Source: Streptomyces fumanus (lineage in GTDB: Bacteria; Actinomycetota; Actinomycetes; Streptomycetales; Streptomycetaceae). Taken from it: a DNA stretch of 64,000 nt. Below the pieces are notes generated by a model. It made no database searches, was not told the origin of the DNA, and saw nothing but the letters and a program-made list of their open reading frames with translations. Below are positions 31,863-41,900 of this stretch, piece after piece. The number at the start of each line of letters is the position of its first letter. The first letter of the stretch is position 1. Made by a program: the position numbers and the translations under genes. Location of the stretch: positions 1-64,000 of the forward strand of contig NZ_BNBI01000025.1 of the NCBI RefSeq assembly GCF_014655295.1. Reading direction: 5' to 3'.

Positions 31863-32201
31863 GTGAAGCGACCCGGGAACGTCCTGGCCACCGTCCTCGA
31901 AACACACGGCGGGCGCTGCGCCTGCCACGGCGCCTGCGGCAAGACACACACGGGTGACGGCGAGCGCTGCAACGCCACGAGCAGCGGAAAGAACAAGCCC
32001 CTGCTGGCCGCTCCTCAGACCCCGCACGCCACGGACGTGCAGAACGCGGCCGCGCCCCTGAAGGAGCTGCGGCCCTGGTGCTGGCCCTGCTGGCGCGAGG
32101 CGCTCGCCGCCGAGCGGGCCCGCACCAACGAGCAGCGCGGACAGGAACTGATGGACATGCAGATCGGCCTGTTCGACGTCGACACCGACACCGCGGCGTA
32201 G
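31863..32201 (+). CDS. Cysteine-rich small protein
   Basis: This 112-residue protein has cysteines in HGGRCACHGACGKTHTGDG, RCNAT and PWCWPCWRE that could bind a metal. The end contains MDMQIGLFDVDTDTAA, in which QIGLF resembles a weak clamp motif. GTG at 31863 follows GAGGAGA. Similar small Cys-rich proteins occur in Streptomyces plasmids; function unknown. Confidence 0.78.
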   Translation: MKRPGNVLATVLETHGGRCACHGACGKTHTGDGERCNATSSGKNKPLLAAPQTPHATDVQNAAAPLKELRPWCWPCWREALAAERARTNEQRGQELMDMQIGLFDVDTDTAA

Positions 32202-32221
32202 CACCCGCCCCACCGGCACAG

Positions 32222-32261
32222 CAGCGGCCGCGCACCCCGACGGGGATGCGCGGCCGCTGCG
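32222..32261 (+). terminator. Terminator
   Basis: A perfect 14-bp stem (GCAGCGGCCGCGCA and complement) lies 20 nt after the stop at 32201; its apex contains a further CCCC/GGGG pair. Confidence 0.8.
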
Positions 32262-32305
32262 CACGCCCTTGACCGGCTCAGCAACCACGTAAGGGACTCG
32301 ACTCG

Positions 32306-32767
32306 ATGAACTGCCCCGACAGCCTCGGTGCTCGCCTGGACGCGGCCAACGCCACCGTTCTTGCCGAGATCTCCCGTACGGACGCCAAAGCCAGCGTCCT
32401 GCTCACCAGCTTCTCCCTGCCCCTCGCCGCGCTCGTCGCGGTCGTCCCCGGGCGCGACTTACCGCCCGTCGTCGGCCTCCTCGTCGGTGTCGGCGCCGTC
32501 GGCCTCATCGCCGCGATGGTCGTCGTGCTCGGCGTCGTCCATCCGCGCCTGTCGGGCGCCGCACGCGGCAGCTTCCTCTACTGGTCGCTGTGCTCGTCCG
32601 ACGACCTGGTGAAGGACCTCCAGACCCCGGCCGACCGCGTGGCCCAGGTCATCCACCTCTCACGGATGGCCCGCCGCAAGTACGCGGGCCTCCGCCTCGC
32701 CGGGACCATCACCCGCGCCTCGCTCGTCGCCCTCGGCGCCGCACTGCTCGCCGCCCTCATCACCTGA
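32306..32767 (+). CDS. Membrane protein resembling Pycsar-effector (DUF5706-like) TM proteins
   Basis: This 153-residue protein begins ARLDAANATVLAEISRTDAK and then SVLLTSFSLPLAALVAVV. The D-x-K-A-S-V-L-L-T segment leading into a TM hairpin recalls the membrane effectors of Pycsar-type cyclic-nucleotide defence. More segments are VGLLVGVGAVGLIAAMVVVL and the C-terminal LVALGAALLAALIT. No cyclase gene is nearby. Plasmid transfer clusters often hold members of this fold without a known cyclase, so a structural or plasmid-spread role is as likely. ATG at 32306 follows AAGGG. Confidence 0.7.
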   Translation: MNCPDSLGARLDAANATVLAEISRTDAKASVLLTSFSLPLAALVAVVPGRDLPPVVGLLVGVGAVGLIAAMVVVLGVVHPRLSGAARGSFLYWSLCSSDDLVKDLQTPADRVAQVIHLSRMARRKYAGLRLAGTITRASLVALGAALLAALIT

Positions 32768-32783
32768 CCCGGAGGAGAACCGC

Positions 32784-32864
32784 ATGGCAACCGACCTCGA
32801 CCCCCCCCACTACCACCCGCCGAGCCGGACGCCGGGTGATCGGCACCGCCCACGGACGGACTGA
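32784..32864 (+). CDS. Very short Pro/His-rich ORF (26 aa)
   Basis: MATDLDPPHYHPPSRTPGDR and six more residues follow an excellent GGAGGAG ribosome site 7 nt upstream. It lies 16 nt after the membrane gene and 3 nt before the next start. It may be a leader peptide that couples the two genes, or a tiny protein. Confidence 0.45.
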   Translation: MATDLDPPHYHPPSRTPGDRHRPRTD

Positions 32865-32867
32865 CTG

Positions 32868-33122
32868 ATGACCGGTCGCACGGTGTCCGTCGGCCTGTAC
32901 GCCGCGCTGCACGTCTGCTTTCCGCACGGTGGGCTGCCCGGCTGGCTTACCGCCGCCGGCCCCCGCTGCGGAACCGGCGCCACTCCGATCCTGGTCGGCG
33001 CCGACCAGGCAGATGAACTCGCCGAGCTGGTGGTCCTCGCCTGGTGGGAACTCCTCCAGGACCCGGGCGACGACCCATTCACCGAGCTGTTCACCGCGGC
33101 CTGCGCACGACATCTGAGCTGA
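32868..33122 (+). CDS. Small hypothetical protein
   Basis: This 84-residue protein (MTGRTVSVGLYAALHVCFPH...) reads as alpha/beta with acidic helices (DQADELAELVVLAWWELLQD). ATG at 32868 has no clear ribosome site and probably depends on readthrough from the short ORF just upstream. It ends the rightward cluster. Confidence 0.65.
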   Translation: MTGRTVSVGLYAALHVCFPHGGLPGWLTAAGPRCGTGATPILVGADQADELAELVVLAWWELLQDPGDDPFTELFTAACARHLS

Positions 33123-33128
33123 CACACC

Positions 33129-33165
33129 AAGCGGGCCCCGTCCTTGGACGGGGCCCGCTTCTTTG
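33129..33165. terminator. Terminator between convergent clusters
   Basis: A 14-15-bp stem (AAGCGGGCCCCGTC and complement) with a 4-nt loop, ending CTTCTTT, lies between the rightward cluster and the convergent partition operon. Confidence 0.85.
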
Positions 33166-33177
33166 CGTTCGGGGTCG

Positions 33178-34077
33178 TTATGCTGCCGCAGGTTCAGGGG
33201 TCTCAGTGCCTGCCTTTAGGGCTTCCGGCTTGTCTGCGGCCTCGACCGTCCTGTCTTGCGGCTCTGCCGCCTCCCCAGATCCCCGCTTCGGCTTTGCAGG
33301 TTCGGTGAGCTGCTCTCGGCACTTCGCGATCTCCGCTTCGAGCGCATTGAGATAGCGCTCGGCGGCCGCCCTGTCTTTCCGGGCCAAGCGTCTGACCCAG
33401 GGCATGGAGACCGCCTTTTGCGCCCTGGCGGTGATGTCGACTTCCCCCTCGATCTTCTCGTCGCTCCAGTTGTCCAGGAAGGCATGGATGGCCGCCTTGG
33501 CGACCTCCTTGTCGAACTCCTCGCCCTTCGGGAGCGCATTGACGGCTCCTCGAAGTACCTCGGCCGTGACCGGGACGTCCGAAGCGGCCACCGTCGCGTA
33601 GACGAAGACCGCCTCCTCAACGCTCCACGTCTCGCGCACGGAGACCAGCTCCCATACCTGGGCCTGGTTGGCCTTCTTCGCCTGCTCCAGGGACAGGCGG
33701 GGCGTTCCAATTGGAACCGAATCGTTCGATGCCAAATCGAACAAAGCTTCCGCGACCTGCCAGGTGCGGATCAGCTTGCCTGCGTAGTTGGCCTTCATCC
33801 CCCATCGGGTCCAGCAGTAGTCCTCGAAGCTGTTGTGCTCCGCGCGGTACAGCCGACTGTCCCGAATGATCTGCAACGCCTTGCCGGCCAACCAGAAGGC
33901 CCACTTCAACGTGTCGACGGCCGCCTCGCACTGAGCGAGTGACTGTCGTTCGTCGGAGGTGAGGGTCTTGGGCTGTGCCGAGATGGGGCGGAACAGGTTC
34001 GGCAGAGCCCGAGCCATGTCGATGGCGCTTCTGAACTCGAAGCGCTCCTGGGCCGACCCGCCACGCTGGCGTCCCAT
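33178..34077 (-). CDS. ParB-type partner of ParA (putative centromere-binding protein)
   Basis: This 299-residue protein is encoded directly after ParA with a TGATG overlap, the usual place for the DNA-binding partition protein. It lacks the classic ParB N-terminal motifs. The helical core (CEAAVDTLKWAFWLAGKALQ; SFEDYCWTRWGMKANYAGKLIR in parts) looks like a helix-turn-helix region at about 50-115. The C-terminus is charged (LNALEAEIAKCREQL) and ends Ala/Glu/Pro-rich. A parS candidate lies inside the coding sequence at 33704. Best read as a non-canonical ParB-like protein. Confidence 0.72.
   Translation of the reverse strand: MGRQRGGSAQERFEFRSAIDMARALPNLFRPISAQPKTLTSDERQSLAQCEAAVDTLKWAFWLAGKALQIIRDSRLYRAEHNSFEDYCWTRWGMKANYAGKLIRTWQVAEALFDLASNDSVPIGTPRLSLEQAKKANQAQVWELVSVRETWSVEEAVFVYATVAASDVPVTAEVLRGAVNALPKGEEFDKEVAKAAIHAFLDNWSDEKIEGEVDITARAQKAVSMPWVRRLARKDRAAAERYLNALEAEIAKCREQLTEPAKPKRGSGEAAEPQDRTVEAADKPEALKAGTETPEPAAA
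33704..33717. repeat. parS candidate 1 (GTTCCAATTGGAAC)
   Basis: A perfect 14-bp palindrome inside the ParB-like gene, identical to 34987-35000. Confidence 0.7.
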
Positions 34078-34844
34078 CAGATCAGTCCTTCCACTGCCAG
34101 GGCCAACTTGTAGAAGTCCTCGCGCGCCCGGAGCGCCGTGCCGCTCTCCGGGTACTGGATCACGGTCAGTCCGGCTTCGGGCGCCTTCGCATGGATCTTG
34201 TAACGCCGGATCGCTTGAGGCATGTACGGGTAGCCGCGCACCTCGCACCACTCCTGCATGTCCTTGAGATCGGCTCGCGTGCGATCTGCCCCGGAGTCCC
34301 AGTTGTTGATGACCACCCTGAACTTGATTCCGTGTGGACGCAGCAGGCGCTCGATGGTGTATTCGGCTGGGCCGTGGGTCAGCGTTTCTACTGGAACGAC
34401 CGGTACCAGGGCGAGGTCGGTAAGGGCCAGAATTTCGCGCATCGCCTCGGCCGCTGGCCCGCTTCCCAGCGGGTCCTCTGCGTCCAAGTCCTTCGTCGGG
34501 TCGATGTCGGCGAAGCCGGGGGTGTCGACGATGATCCTGGTGACCGCGGGGTCCTTTACGAGGGCGGGCAGCTCGCCCAGCTTGCCGCGCGTGATGACGT
34601 AGTCGAACGGAAGGCGTTCCTCTGGCACCTTCCGCGCCCACTCGTCAAGGGAGCCCTGGAGGTCGATGCCGGCGGCGACGATCGGGCATGGGCAGTCGGG
34701 GTCGCTTGGGTCGGAAGGGGGGTTGTTCTCACCCAGAACGGCCGCCACGTTGACGCCGATGGTGGACTTCCCGGCACCGCCCTTCTGTTGGAAGGTGGTG
34801 ATGACCTTGGCGCGGTGTGGCTCGGGATTGTCATGGGGGGGCAT
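34077..34844 (-). CDS. parA: ParA-family partition ATPase
   Basis: This 255-residue protein has the deviant Walker A motif KGGAGKST (about 21-28) and the Walker A' / B region VTRIIVDTPGFADID, as in ParA/Soj plasmid segregation ATPases that form DNA-bound gradients. ATG at 34844 is chosen because GGAGGT is just upstream. An in-frame ATG at 34889 lies within a CAATAT -10-like box, so it is probably upstream of the transcript start. The ParB-like gene follows immediately. Confidence 0.9.
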   Translation of the reverse strand: MPPHDNPEPHRAKVITTFQQKGGAGKSTIGVNVAAVLGENNPPSDPSDPDCPCPIVAAGIDLQGSLDEWARKVPEERLPFDYVITRGKLGELPALVKDPAVTRIIVDTPGFADIDPTKDLDAEDPLGSGPAAEAMREILALTDLALVPVVPVETLTHGPAEYTIERLLRPHGIKFRVVINNWDSGADRTRADLKDMQEWCEVRGYPYMPQAIRRYKIHAKAPEAGLTVIQYPESGTALRAREDFYKLALAVEGLI

Positions 34845-34986
34845 GTGACCTCCGTGGGCTTCCCCTGGTGGGTACTCGGACGCCGTCATATTGCCAGAGG
34901 TCGAGCCGTCGACCGAGCATCAGTCGTCAGGGGTGAGCGGAGCCCGCGAGAACCCGCTCGTTGTTCTATTTCGAGTCGAACGGGAG

Positions 34987-35000
34987 CGTTCCAATTGGAA
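34987..35000. repeat. parS candidate 2 (GTTCCAATTGGAAC)
   Basis: A perfect 14-bp palindrome in the non-coding stretch upstream of ParA, next to the stop of the gene at 35027. Confidence 0.72.
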
Positions 35001-35026
35001 CGGCGTGGAAACGATTGTTTCTGCTC

Positions 35027-35719
35027 TCAGGTCTGCTCAGGGATCTCGGGCTGACTCGCTTCCGTGGCCCGGTCGATGGCCGCGCGGAGCAGATCCCCGG
35101 TGGTGAGGACCTTGGCGCGGAGACGGTCGCGGATCTCCAGTGCAGACTGTGGTGCGGAAGGCCGCCCGGCTGCGGACATGAGGGCGAGTTCGGCGGGGAT
35201 ACCGTCGCGTTCGGCTTCGCGCAGGGTGACATCGACCCCATCGCCCCAGCGGTCGGCCCAGTCCTGGAGAGCGTCGACGGCGTCCTTGCTGGTCCAGTAC
35301 GCGGCGCGGCGTACGGTGTCGCCGAGGCTGTAGGGCAGGTTCACCGACACGCGATGGGTGTACCCGCCGTCACCCATGGGTGTGCTCGGTGGGGTGCCCC
35401 ACGGGCGGCCCGGCGCCTCGACCTCGCCCTCCGGGGGCTTGGGCCATTTACGGTCCAAGCCGCGGGCGCGCAGCTCCTCGCGGACGGCGCGGGTCACGAT
35501 GTCGTCCCGGGTGCCGCCGAACTCACCGGTCCGTCGCATCCGTGCGACCTGGGCCCGGATGTCCCTGCGGACGGCTGCGGCAGCGCGCCGCGACATGCCG
35601 GGCAGGATCAACTCCTTGCGGCGTGCGGCGATCCAATCCTCCTCGCGGTCCCGCTCGTCCTTGCGGCGCGCGTTCAGTGCCTTCAAGGCGTTCTCGGTCA
35701 CCGCCACGTGGAACTTCAT
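35027..35719 (-). CDS. Hypothetical protein upstream of par operon
   Basis: This 230-residue protein is basic at the N-terminus (ALKALNARRKDERDREEDWI) and has a central RHH-like stretch (GYTHRVSVNLPYSLGDTVRR, about 118-137). The C-terminus is helical and includes AKVLTTGDLLRAAIDRA. It may be a DNA-binding protein for partition or copy control. ATG at 35719 is preferred because GAGGG lies 5 nt upstream; the ATG at 35734 has no site. It is separated from parA by parS candidate 2. Confidence 0.75.
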   Translation of the reverse strand: MKFHVAVTENALKALNARRKDERDREEDWIAARRKELILPGMSRRAAAAVRRDIRAQVARMRRTGEFGGTRDDIVTRAVREELRARGLDRKWPKPPEGEVEAPGRPWGTPPSTPMGDGGYTHRVSVNLPYSLGDTVRRAAYWTSKDAVDALQDWADRWGDGVDVTLREAERDGIPAELALMSAAGRPSAPQSALEIRDRLRAKVLTTGDLLRAAIDRATEASQPEIPEQT

Positions 35720-35985
35720 GCTCACCCTCGCCATGGTGGAAATGTAGCCAGATAATGGAGCCGCGTGCTGCTGTCGCCGTGATGTGAGGGGCCGTCAGGC
35801 AACTTGCGGTGCGGCAGGGGAAATCCGCTGTTGGTGAGCCGTAGGGTCAAAGAGGATGGATCGTGTCCGGTTGCCGTTGAGTATCCGGGCGAGGCCGGGG
35901 GAAGCTCCCGGGTTCGTCCGTGGTGGCGGTGTGCTGGACAGGGTCGAATGCCTGTGCCCTACCAGCATCACGGGGGAGAACGCGT
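35720..35985. other. Divergent intergenic region
   Basis: This region lies between the leftward gene at 35719 and the giant gene. It contains a TATCTGGCTACA word on the reverse strand (about 35745-35756) that resembles half of the palindrome at 49498. No gene with credible coding features is visible. Confidence 0.4.
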
Positions 35986-38900
35986 ATGAGCATCGGGGGA
36001 GTGGAGCCGCCGCTCCGCGAGGACAAGGAGAACCGTAGTGACGCAGCTCAGCAGGCACGGGCAGACGGCTCGGGAGTATTGGGAGACGTACCGGCCGCAG
36101 GCCCTGGAGTCGCTGGGGAGCCCGGAACAGCAGGCAGCGTTCTTCCAGGAGCTGGACCTGCGGGTGGGGGAGAAGATCGGGCAGATGACGACCGAACTTC
36201 TCCAGAAGCTGCCGATGGAGCAGCGCGCGGCGGCCCGGCGGGCGACCCGGTCGCAGGCGCAGGAGCTGGTGTACGCGGAGGAGATCTGGCTGGAGAAGGA
36301 GCCGGGGACGGAGCACCGGGAGATGTAGCCCCGCTCCGCTTCCGGCCGGAAGGTCAGCGGGACCTCGCGCCGGCCGGGCAGGGGGAGCGGGCCCGGGCCA
36401 ACCTCGCAGCCCTGGAGGCGCTGCGCGTCCTGGAGCGCGAGCAGCGCCCGGCCACCGAGGAGGAACAGCGGACCCTCGCGCGCTGGTCCGGTTGGGGCGC
36501 CCTGCCCGTCATCTTCAACCCGCGGCTGGCGCGGGCCGCGTTCGACGCGGATGAGCCCTTCGAGCGGGCCGTAGCGCGCTGGGATGCGGTCAGTGACCTG
36601 CGCGAGCAGATCCGGGAACTGCTCACCGAGGACGAATGGGCGGCCGCCCGCCGCAACACCATCAACGCGCACTACACCGACGCCGACCTGGTCCGCTCGA
36701 TCTGGGGGGCGGTCCGCGGCCTCGGCTTCGTCGGCGGCCGCGTCCTCGAACCGGGTTCCGGCAGCGGCAACTTCATCGGCTTCGCGCCGATCCTGACCGC
36801 GACCCCGGTGCAGATGACCGGCGTGGAGGTCGAGCCGACCACGGCGGCCATCGCCCGCCACCTGTACCCGGATGCTGAGATCATCACCAGCGGCCTGGAA
36901 GAGGTACCGCTCGCCGACGGCGGGTTCGACGGCGTCGTCGGCAACGTGCCCTTCGGCCGCTACAAGCGGTTCGACAAGGTCCACAACGCCGACCTGTCGC
37001 TCTCGATCCACGACCACTTCGTGCTGAAGTCGCTGTACGCGACCCGGCCGGGCGGCGTCGTCGCGCTCATCACCTCGCGCTACACCATGGACGCGGAGAA
37101 GCCGGACGCGCGTGAGCGCATGTACCAGCTCGGTGACCTGGTCGGCGCGGTCCGGCTGCCCGCCCGGGCGCACGCGGCGGCGGCCGGGACGGACGTCGTC
37201 ACCGACGTGCTGTTCCTGCGGCGCCGGATGCCCGGCGAGGAGCCGGGGGACAAGACGTGGCTGACCTCCCGCAAGCGGGTGCTGCCCGGCCATGACGACG
37301 AACTGGCGGTGAACTCCTACTTCGACGCGCACCCCGAGTATGTGCTCGGCGAGCTGCGCGCGGGCTCCCGGGAGTGGGGGCCGGAGGTCACTGTCGTCGG
37401 CCGTACCGACCAGGCGCCGGCGGAATCCCTGGCGGCCGCGGCCGCCGCCATCGCGGTGGAGGCCCGGGCCGCCGGGCTCACCGCGGCCGCCGACCAGCGC
37501 ACCGAGCCGGTGCAGACGATCGTCACCGGCGGCACCGAGGGAGCGCTCGGGCTGGACGCCGAGGGCAACCCCACGATCATCGACGGCGGCCGCCCGGTCC
37601 TGCTGGAGGTCCATCCCGACCAGCGCGACCAGCTTGTCCAGCTCATCCGCCTCAAGGGCCTGACCCTGAAGCTGTACGAGACGGAGGCGGACACTCCCGA
37701 GCCGGGTGAGACTCCGCAGCTCGCGGCGCTCCGCGCGGAGCTGCGGGTGGCCTGGCGGGACTACCGCAAGAAGCACCCGCCGCTGACCAAGCCGCGCCAG
37801 CACTACGTCTTCACGCCTCCCGAGGCCCGCGAGCAGGCCAAGGCGCAGGGCCTGAAGGAGGTGCCGGCCGCGTGGAAGCAGCGCACCGCGTTCGCCTGGA
37901 TTGACGACGATCCCGACGCCTCGCTGCTGTTCGGCCTGGAGGAGTGGGACGAGCGCACAGGCAAGGGCACCGAGCAGAAGGTGCTGCTGACCCGCGTCCT
38001 GGAGCCGCGCGTCCTGCCGGCCCGGGCCAACAGCCATGAGGACGCCATCGCCCTGGCGATGGAGTACGACGGTGGGCGCCTGGACATGAGCCGGGTCGCC
38101 AGCCTCCTGGGGCTGGATGAGGAGAGCGCGGCCGCGCAGTGCGCGGACGCCGGGCTCGCCTACCGCGACCCGCTCCAGGGCGACGCGTGGGAGCCCCGGC
38201 ACCGCTACCTGTCCGGCAACGTGCGTGTCAAGCTCGCGGCCGCCCGGGAGCGGGCCGCCGAGGACCCGACGTTCCAGGGCAACGTCTCCGCCCTGGAACG
38301 GGTCCAGCCCGCCGACTTGGCGCCCTCCGAGATCAAGGCGAAGATCGGCGCCCCGTGGATGCCGGTCGAGACCTACAACGACTTCCTCGCCCATCTGGGC
38401 TTCGAGGACGCCAGCGTGCTGCACGCGGGCGGCACCGTGTGGGAGGTCCGCGGAGCGAAGCACGGAGACCTGGCACGCACCGAGTGGGGCACCAGTGCCA
38501 GACCGACACAGGACCTGTTCAGCGCACTGCTGCGGCAGGCCGACTCGACCATCCAGGTCACCTACCGCGACCACGAGGGCCGGACCTACGTCGACAAGGC
38601 CGCCACGGACGAGGCGCAGGAGAAGGCCCGGCTGCTCGCCGAGGCTTTCGAGGACTGGGTGTGGGCCGACGAGACCCGCGCCGCCAACCTTGCCAAGATC
38701 TACAACGAGCAGTTCAACAACCTGGTGCTGCCCGAGTACTCGGGCTCCGCGCTGACCCTTCCCGGCCTGATCAGCGGCTGGACGATGAAGGAGCACCAGA
38801 ACGCCGCGATCCGCCGGATCGTCAACGAGCCGACGGCGCTGCTCGCCCACGTCGTCGGCGCGGGCAAGACAGCGACCATGGCCGCCGGCGCGATGGAGCT

Positions 38901-41900
38901 GCGCCGAACCGGCCTGGCGAGTAAGCCGTGCCTGATCGTGCCCAACCACATGCTCAAGCAGTGGTCCCGCGAGTTCCGGCAGCTCTACCCGAACGCGAAG
39001 ATCCTGGCGATCACCGCGAGCGACCTGAACAAGAAGCGCCGCGCCAAGTTCATGGGCCGGATCGCGGGCGGCGACTGGGACGCCGTGATTCTCACGCACG
39101 AGGCGTTCAACCGGGTGCCCCTGCGGCCGGACACCCAGCGCGCCTACCTCGACCACGAGATGAAGTCGCTGCGCGATCAGCTCGACATCGCCGCTCAGGC
39201 TGGGATGCACCGCAACACGGTCAAGCAGATCGAGGAGAGCCTGGCCAACGCGGAGGCCAGACTCCAGCAGCAGATCGAATCCATGGGCGACGACAACGGC
39301 GTCTACCTGGAGGACACCGGCGTCGACTACGTCTTCCTGGACGAGGCGCACGAGTACAAGAACCTGCGCACCGTCTCGGCGATCCCCGGCGCCGCGATCC
39401 AGGGCTCGGCGAAGGCCACCAAGCTCCACATGGTGCTGAACTACCTGCGCACGACCAATGAGTCCAACCGCGTGGCGACCCTGGCCACCGGCACCCCGAT
39501 CGCCAATTCGGTGACCGAGGCATACGTCCTCAAGCGCTACCTCGCCCCGCAGATCCTGGAAGAGATGGGGCTCGACGCCTTCGACAACTGGGCCGCCACC
39601 TTCGGCGAGGTCGTCTCCCAACTGGAGCCCGACCCCAAGGGCGACGGGTACAAGTACAAGGCGCGCTTCAGCCGCTTCTTCAACGTGCCGGAGCTGATGT
39701 CGGCATACAGGTCGTTCGCCGACGTGCGGATGGCGGAAGACCTGGACCTGCCCACGCCGCCTGTGCTGGAGAACGAGGACGGGCAGCGCGGCGAGACCGT
39801 CCTCATCCCGCCGACGCCGGCACAGCGCCGCTTCATCGAGGAGCTGCCGCACAAGCCCTGGGTGCGCAAGCCCGGCGGCGTCCTCAAGGCCCTCGGCGAG
39901 GGCTTGCGCGCCTCCGTCGACCTGGACCTGGTCGACGCCACCGAGGCGCTGCACAACCTCGGCTTGAATATCACGGCCGACCAGATCTCCAGCGAGGACC
40001 CGGCGGGCGGCGGGCGCGTGCTGGACATGGAGAAGGTTGCCGACCTCGCCGACGCCGCCGCTGTCGACATGCGCAGCGTCGGTGGCAGCAAGGAGATGGG
40101 CAGCAAGATCCCGTATGCGGCCGAGAAGATCGCGGAGATCTGGCAGGAGACGAAGGACATCGTCTACCCGGTCTCGGGGGACGACCCGACCCCGCAGGAA
40201 CTGCCCGGCGGCCTCCAGCTTGTTTTCCTGGACGAAGGCACCCCCGGCAGCACCGCCCGCTACGCCGCCGACCTGTACGCGGACCTGCGCGACGAACTGG
40301 TGCAGCGGGGGATGCCGCGCGAGTCCATCCGCTTCATCCACGAGGCGGCCACCGACCGCAAGAAGGGGCAGTTGTTCGCCGACTGCCGCTCCGGACGCGT
40401 CCGCGTTTTGGTCGGAAGCACGCAGAAAATGGGAACCGGGACCAACATCCAGGACAGGGCGGTCGCGCTGCACCACCTGTCCTACCCGTGGCGGCCGGCG
40501 GACATGGCCCAGCGTGACGGCCGTATCGAGCGGCGCGGCAACCTCAACGCCCCGTGGATCGACAACACCCCCGACCACGTCCGCATCCTGTACTACATCA
40601 CCGAGCGCACCTTCGATGAGTTCCGGCTGACCACCCTCGCCCGCAAGGCGAGGTTCATCGGCCAGATCCAGCGCAAGGACTTCAGCGCCCGGGAGATCGA
40701 GGACATCGGCGCCGACGCCATCAACCTCGGCATGCTCTCCGCCTTGGCCTCCGGCGACCCGGCGATCCTGCAACTGGCTGAGGCCACCGCCGAACGCGCC
40801 CGGCTCCAGGGCCTGGCCCGAAGCTGGGACCGCCAGCAGGACACCCGCACGCAGCAGCTCGGCGACATTGACGACTTCCTCGTCCGTGCGGACACCGCCC
40901 TGGAAGGCATGCGTGCCGCGGCCCCCAACCGGCGCCCGACCACCGGCGACGACTTCGCCATGACCGTGGGCGACGCCACCTACCGCAGCCGCGACGCGGC
41001 CGCGAACGCGCTCGGGGCCAAGATGGTCGCCATCGCCCAGGACCAGTCGCTGCGGCCCGGCGAGCGCGTGCCGGTCGGCACCTTCGGCGGGCAGGACTTC
41101 CACGCGGAGGTCGCCTACGGGGCCAGCGGCCGTCGGCAGATGCGCCTGCGCTTCGCCTGGGGGTACGTCGTACCGCTGGGCCAGCGCGAGGACCGTGCGC
41201 AGTGGCAGGCATCATCCGTCACCCAGTCCAACGGTCGCGGCGCCATCCAGAGCCTGGAGCACTTCCTCAATCACCTGGACGACGACCTCGCCAAGCTGGA
41301 GCAGTCGGCCGAGTCTCTGCGTGCCCGCCGCGCGGAGATCGCCTCCAACCTCCGCCCGAAGGACGAGAACCCCTACCGCATCCAGGCCCGTTCCAAGGAA
41401 CGGGAGGAGAAGGCGCTGGGCAAGCTGGTCGTCGCCAACAAGAAGGAGGCCGCCCTCGCCGAGCGGGTCGAACGGGCCGCGAGCGTCAACGAGAACGCGG
41501 CCGAGGAGGTCAACGAGGAACTCGAAGCGCTGCGCGAGCACATCGCCAAGCTGCGCCAGACCATCACCGACGAACACGAGATCCAGGCCCGGGCCCGTGG
41601 CCTGACGCAGGACGAAACCCGCTCCGACGACGCCGACGCGGGGACGGCCGAAGGCGAGGCACCCGCCGAACCCGCGGCTGCTACCGGCACTGCGCCGGGC
41701 AAGAGCGGCCCGGCAGAGCCGTCGGCTCCCGCCACGGACCAGCAGGACGCCACCCCGCCGGCCGAACCGGAGGATCAGCCGGGCCCCGCTCCGTCCGGCC
41801 CGGCCGCCGAGCCCGCGCACACCACCTCCGAACCCGTCCCACCTGAGGCGGCATCGTCGCCGGACGGCGATCCCGAAGAAGACCTGAGTGCAGCACTGGC

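Noticed and set aside
35968..41103. A 1,711-residue reading frame on the reverse strand of the giant gene
   Set aside because: It is antisense to the methyltransferase-helicase motifs, has poor protein character (Gly/Arg/Val-rich) and no ribosome site; long antisense frames are expected in GC-rich DNA.
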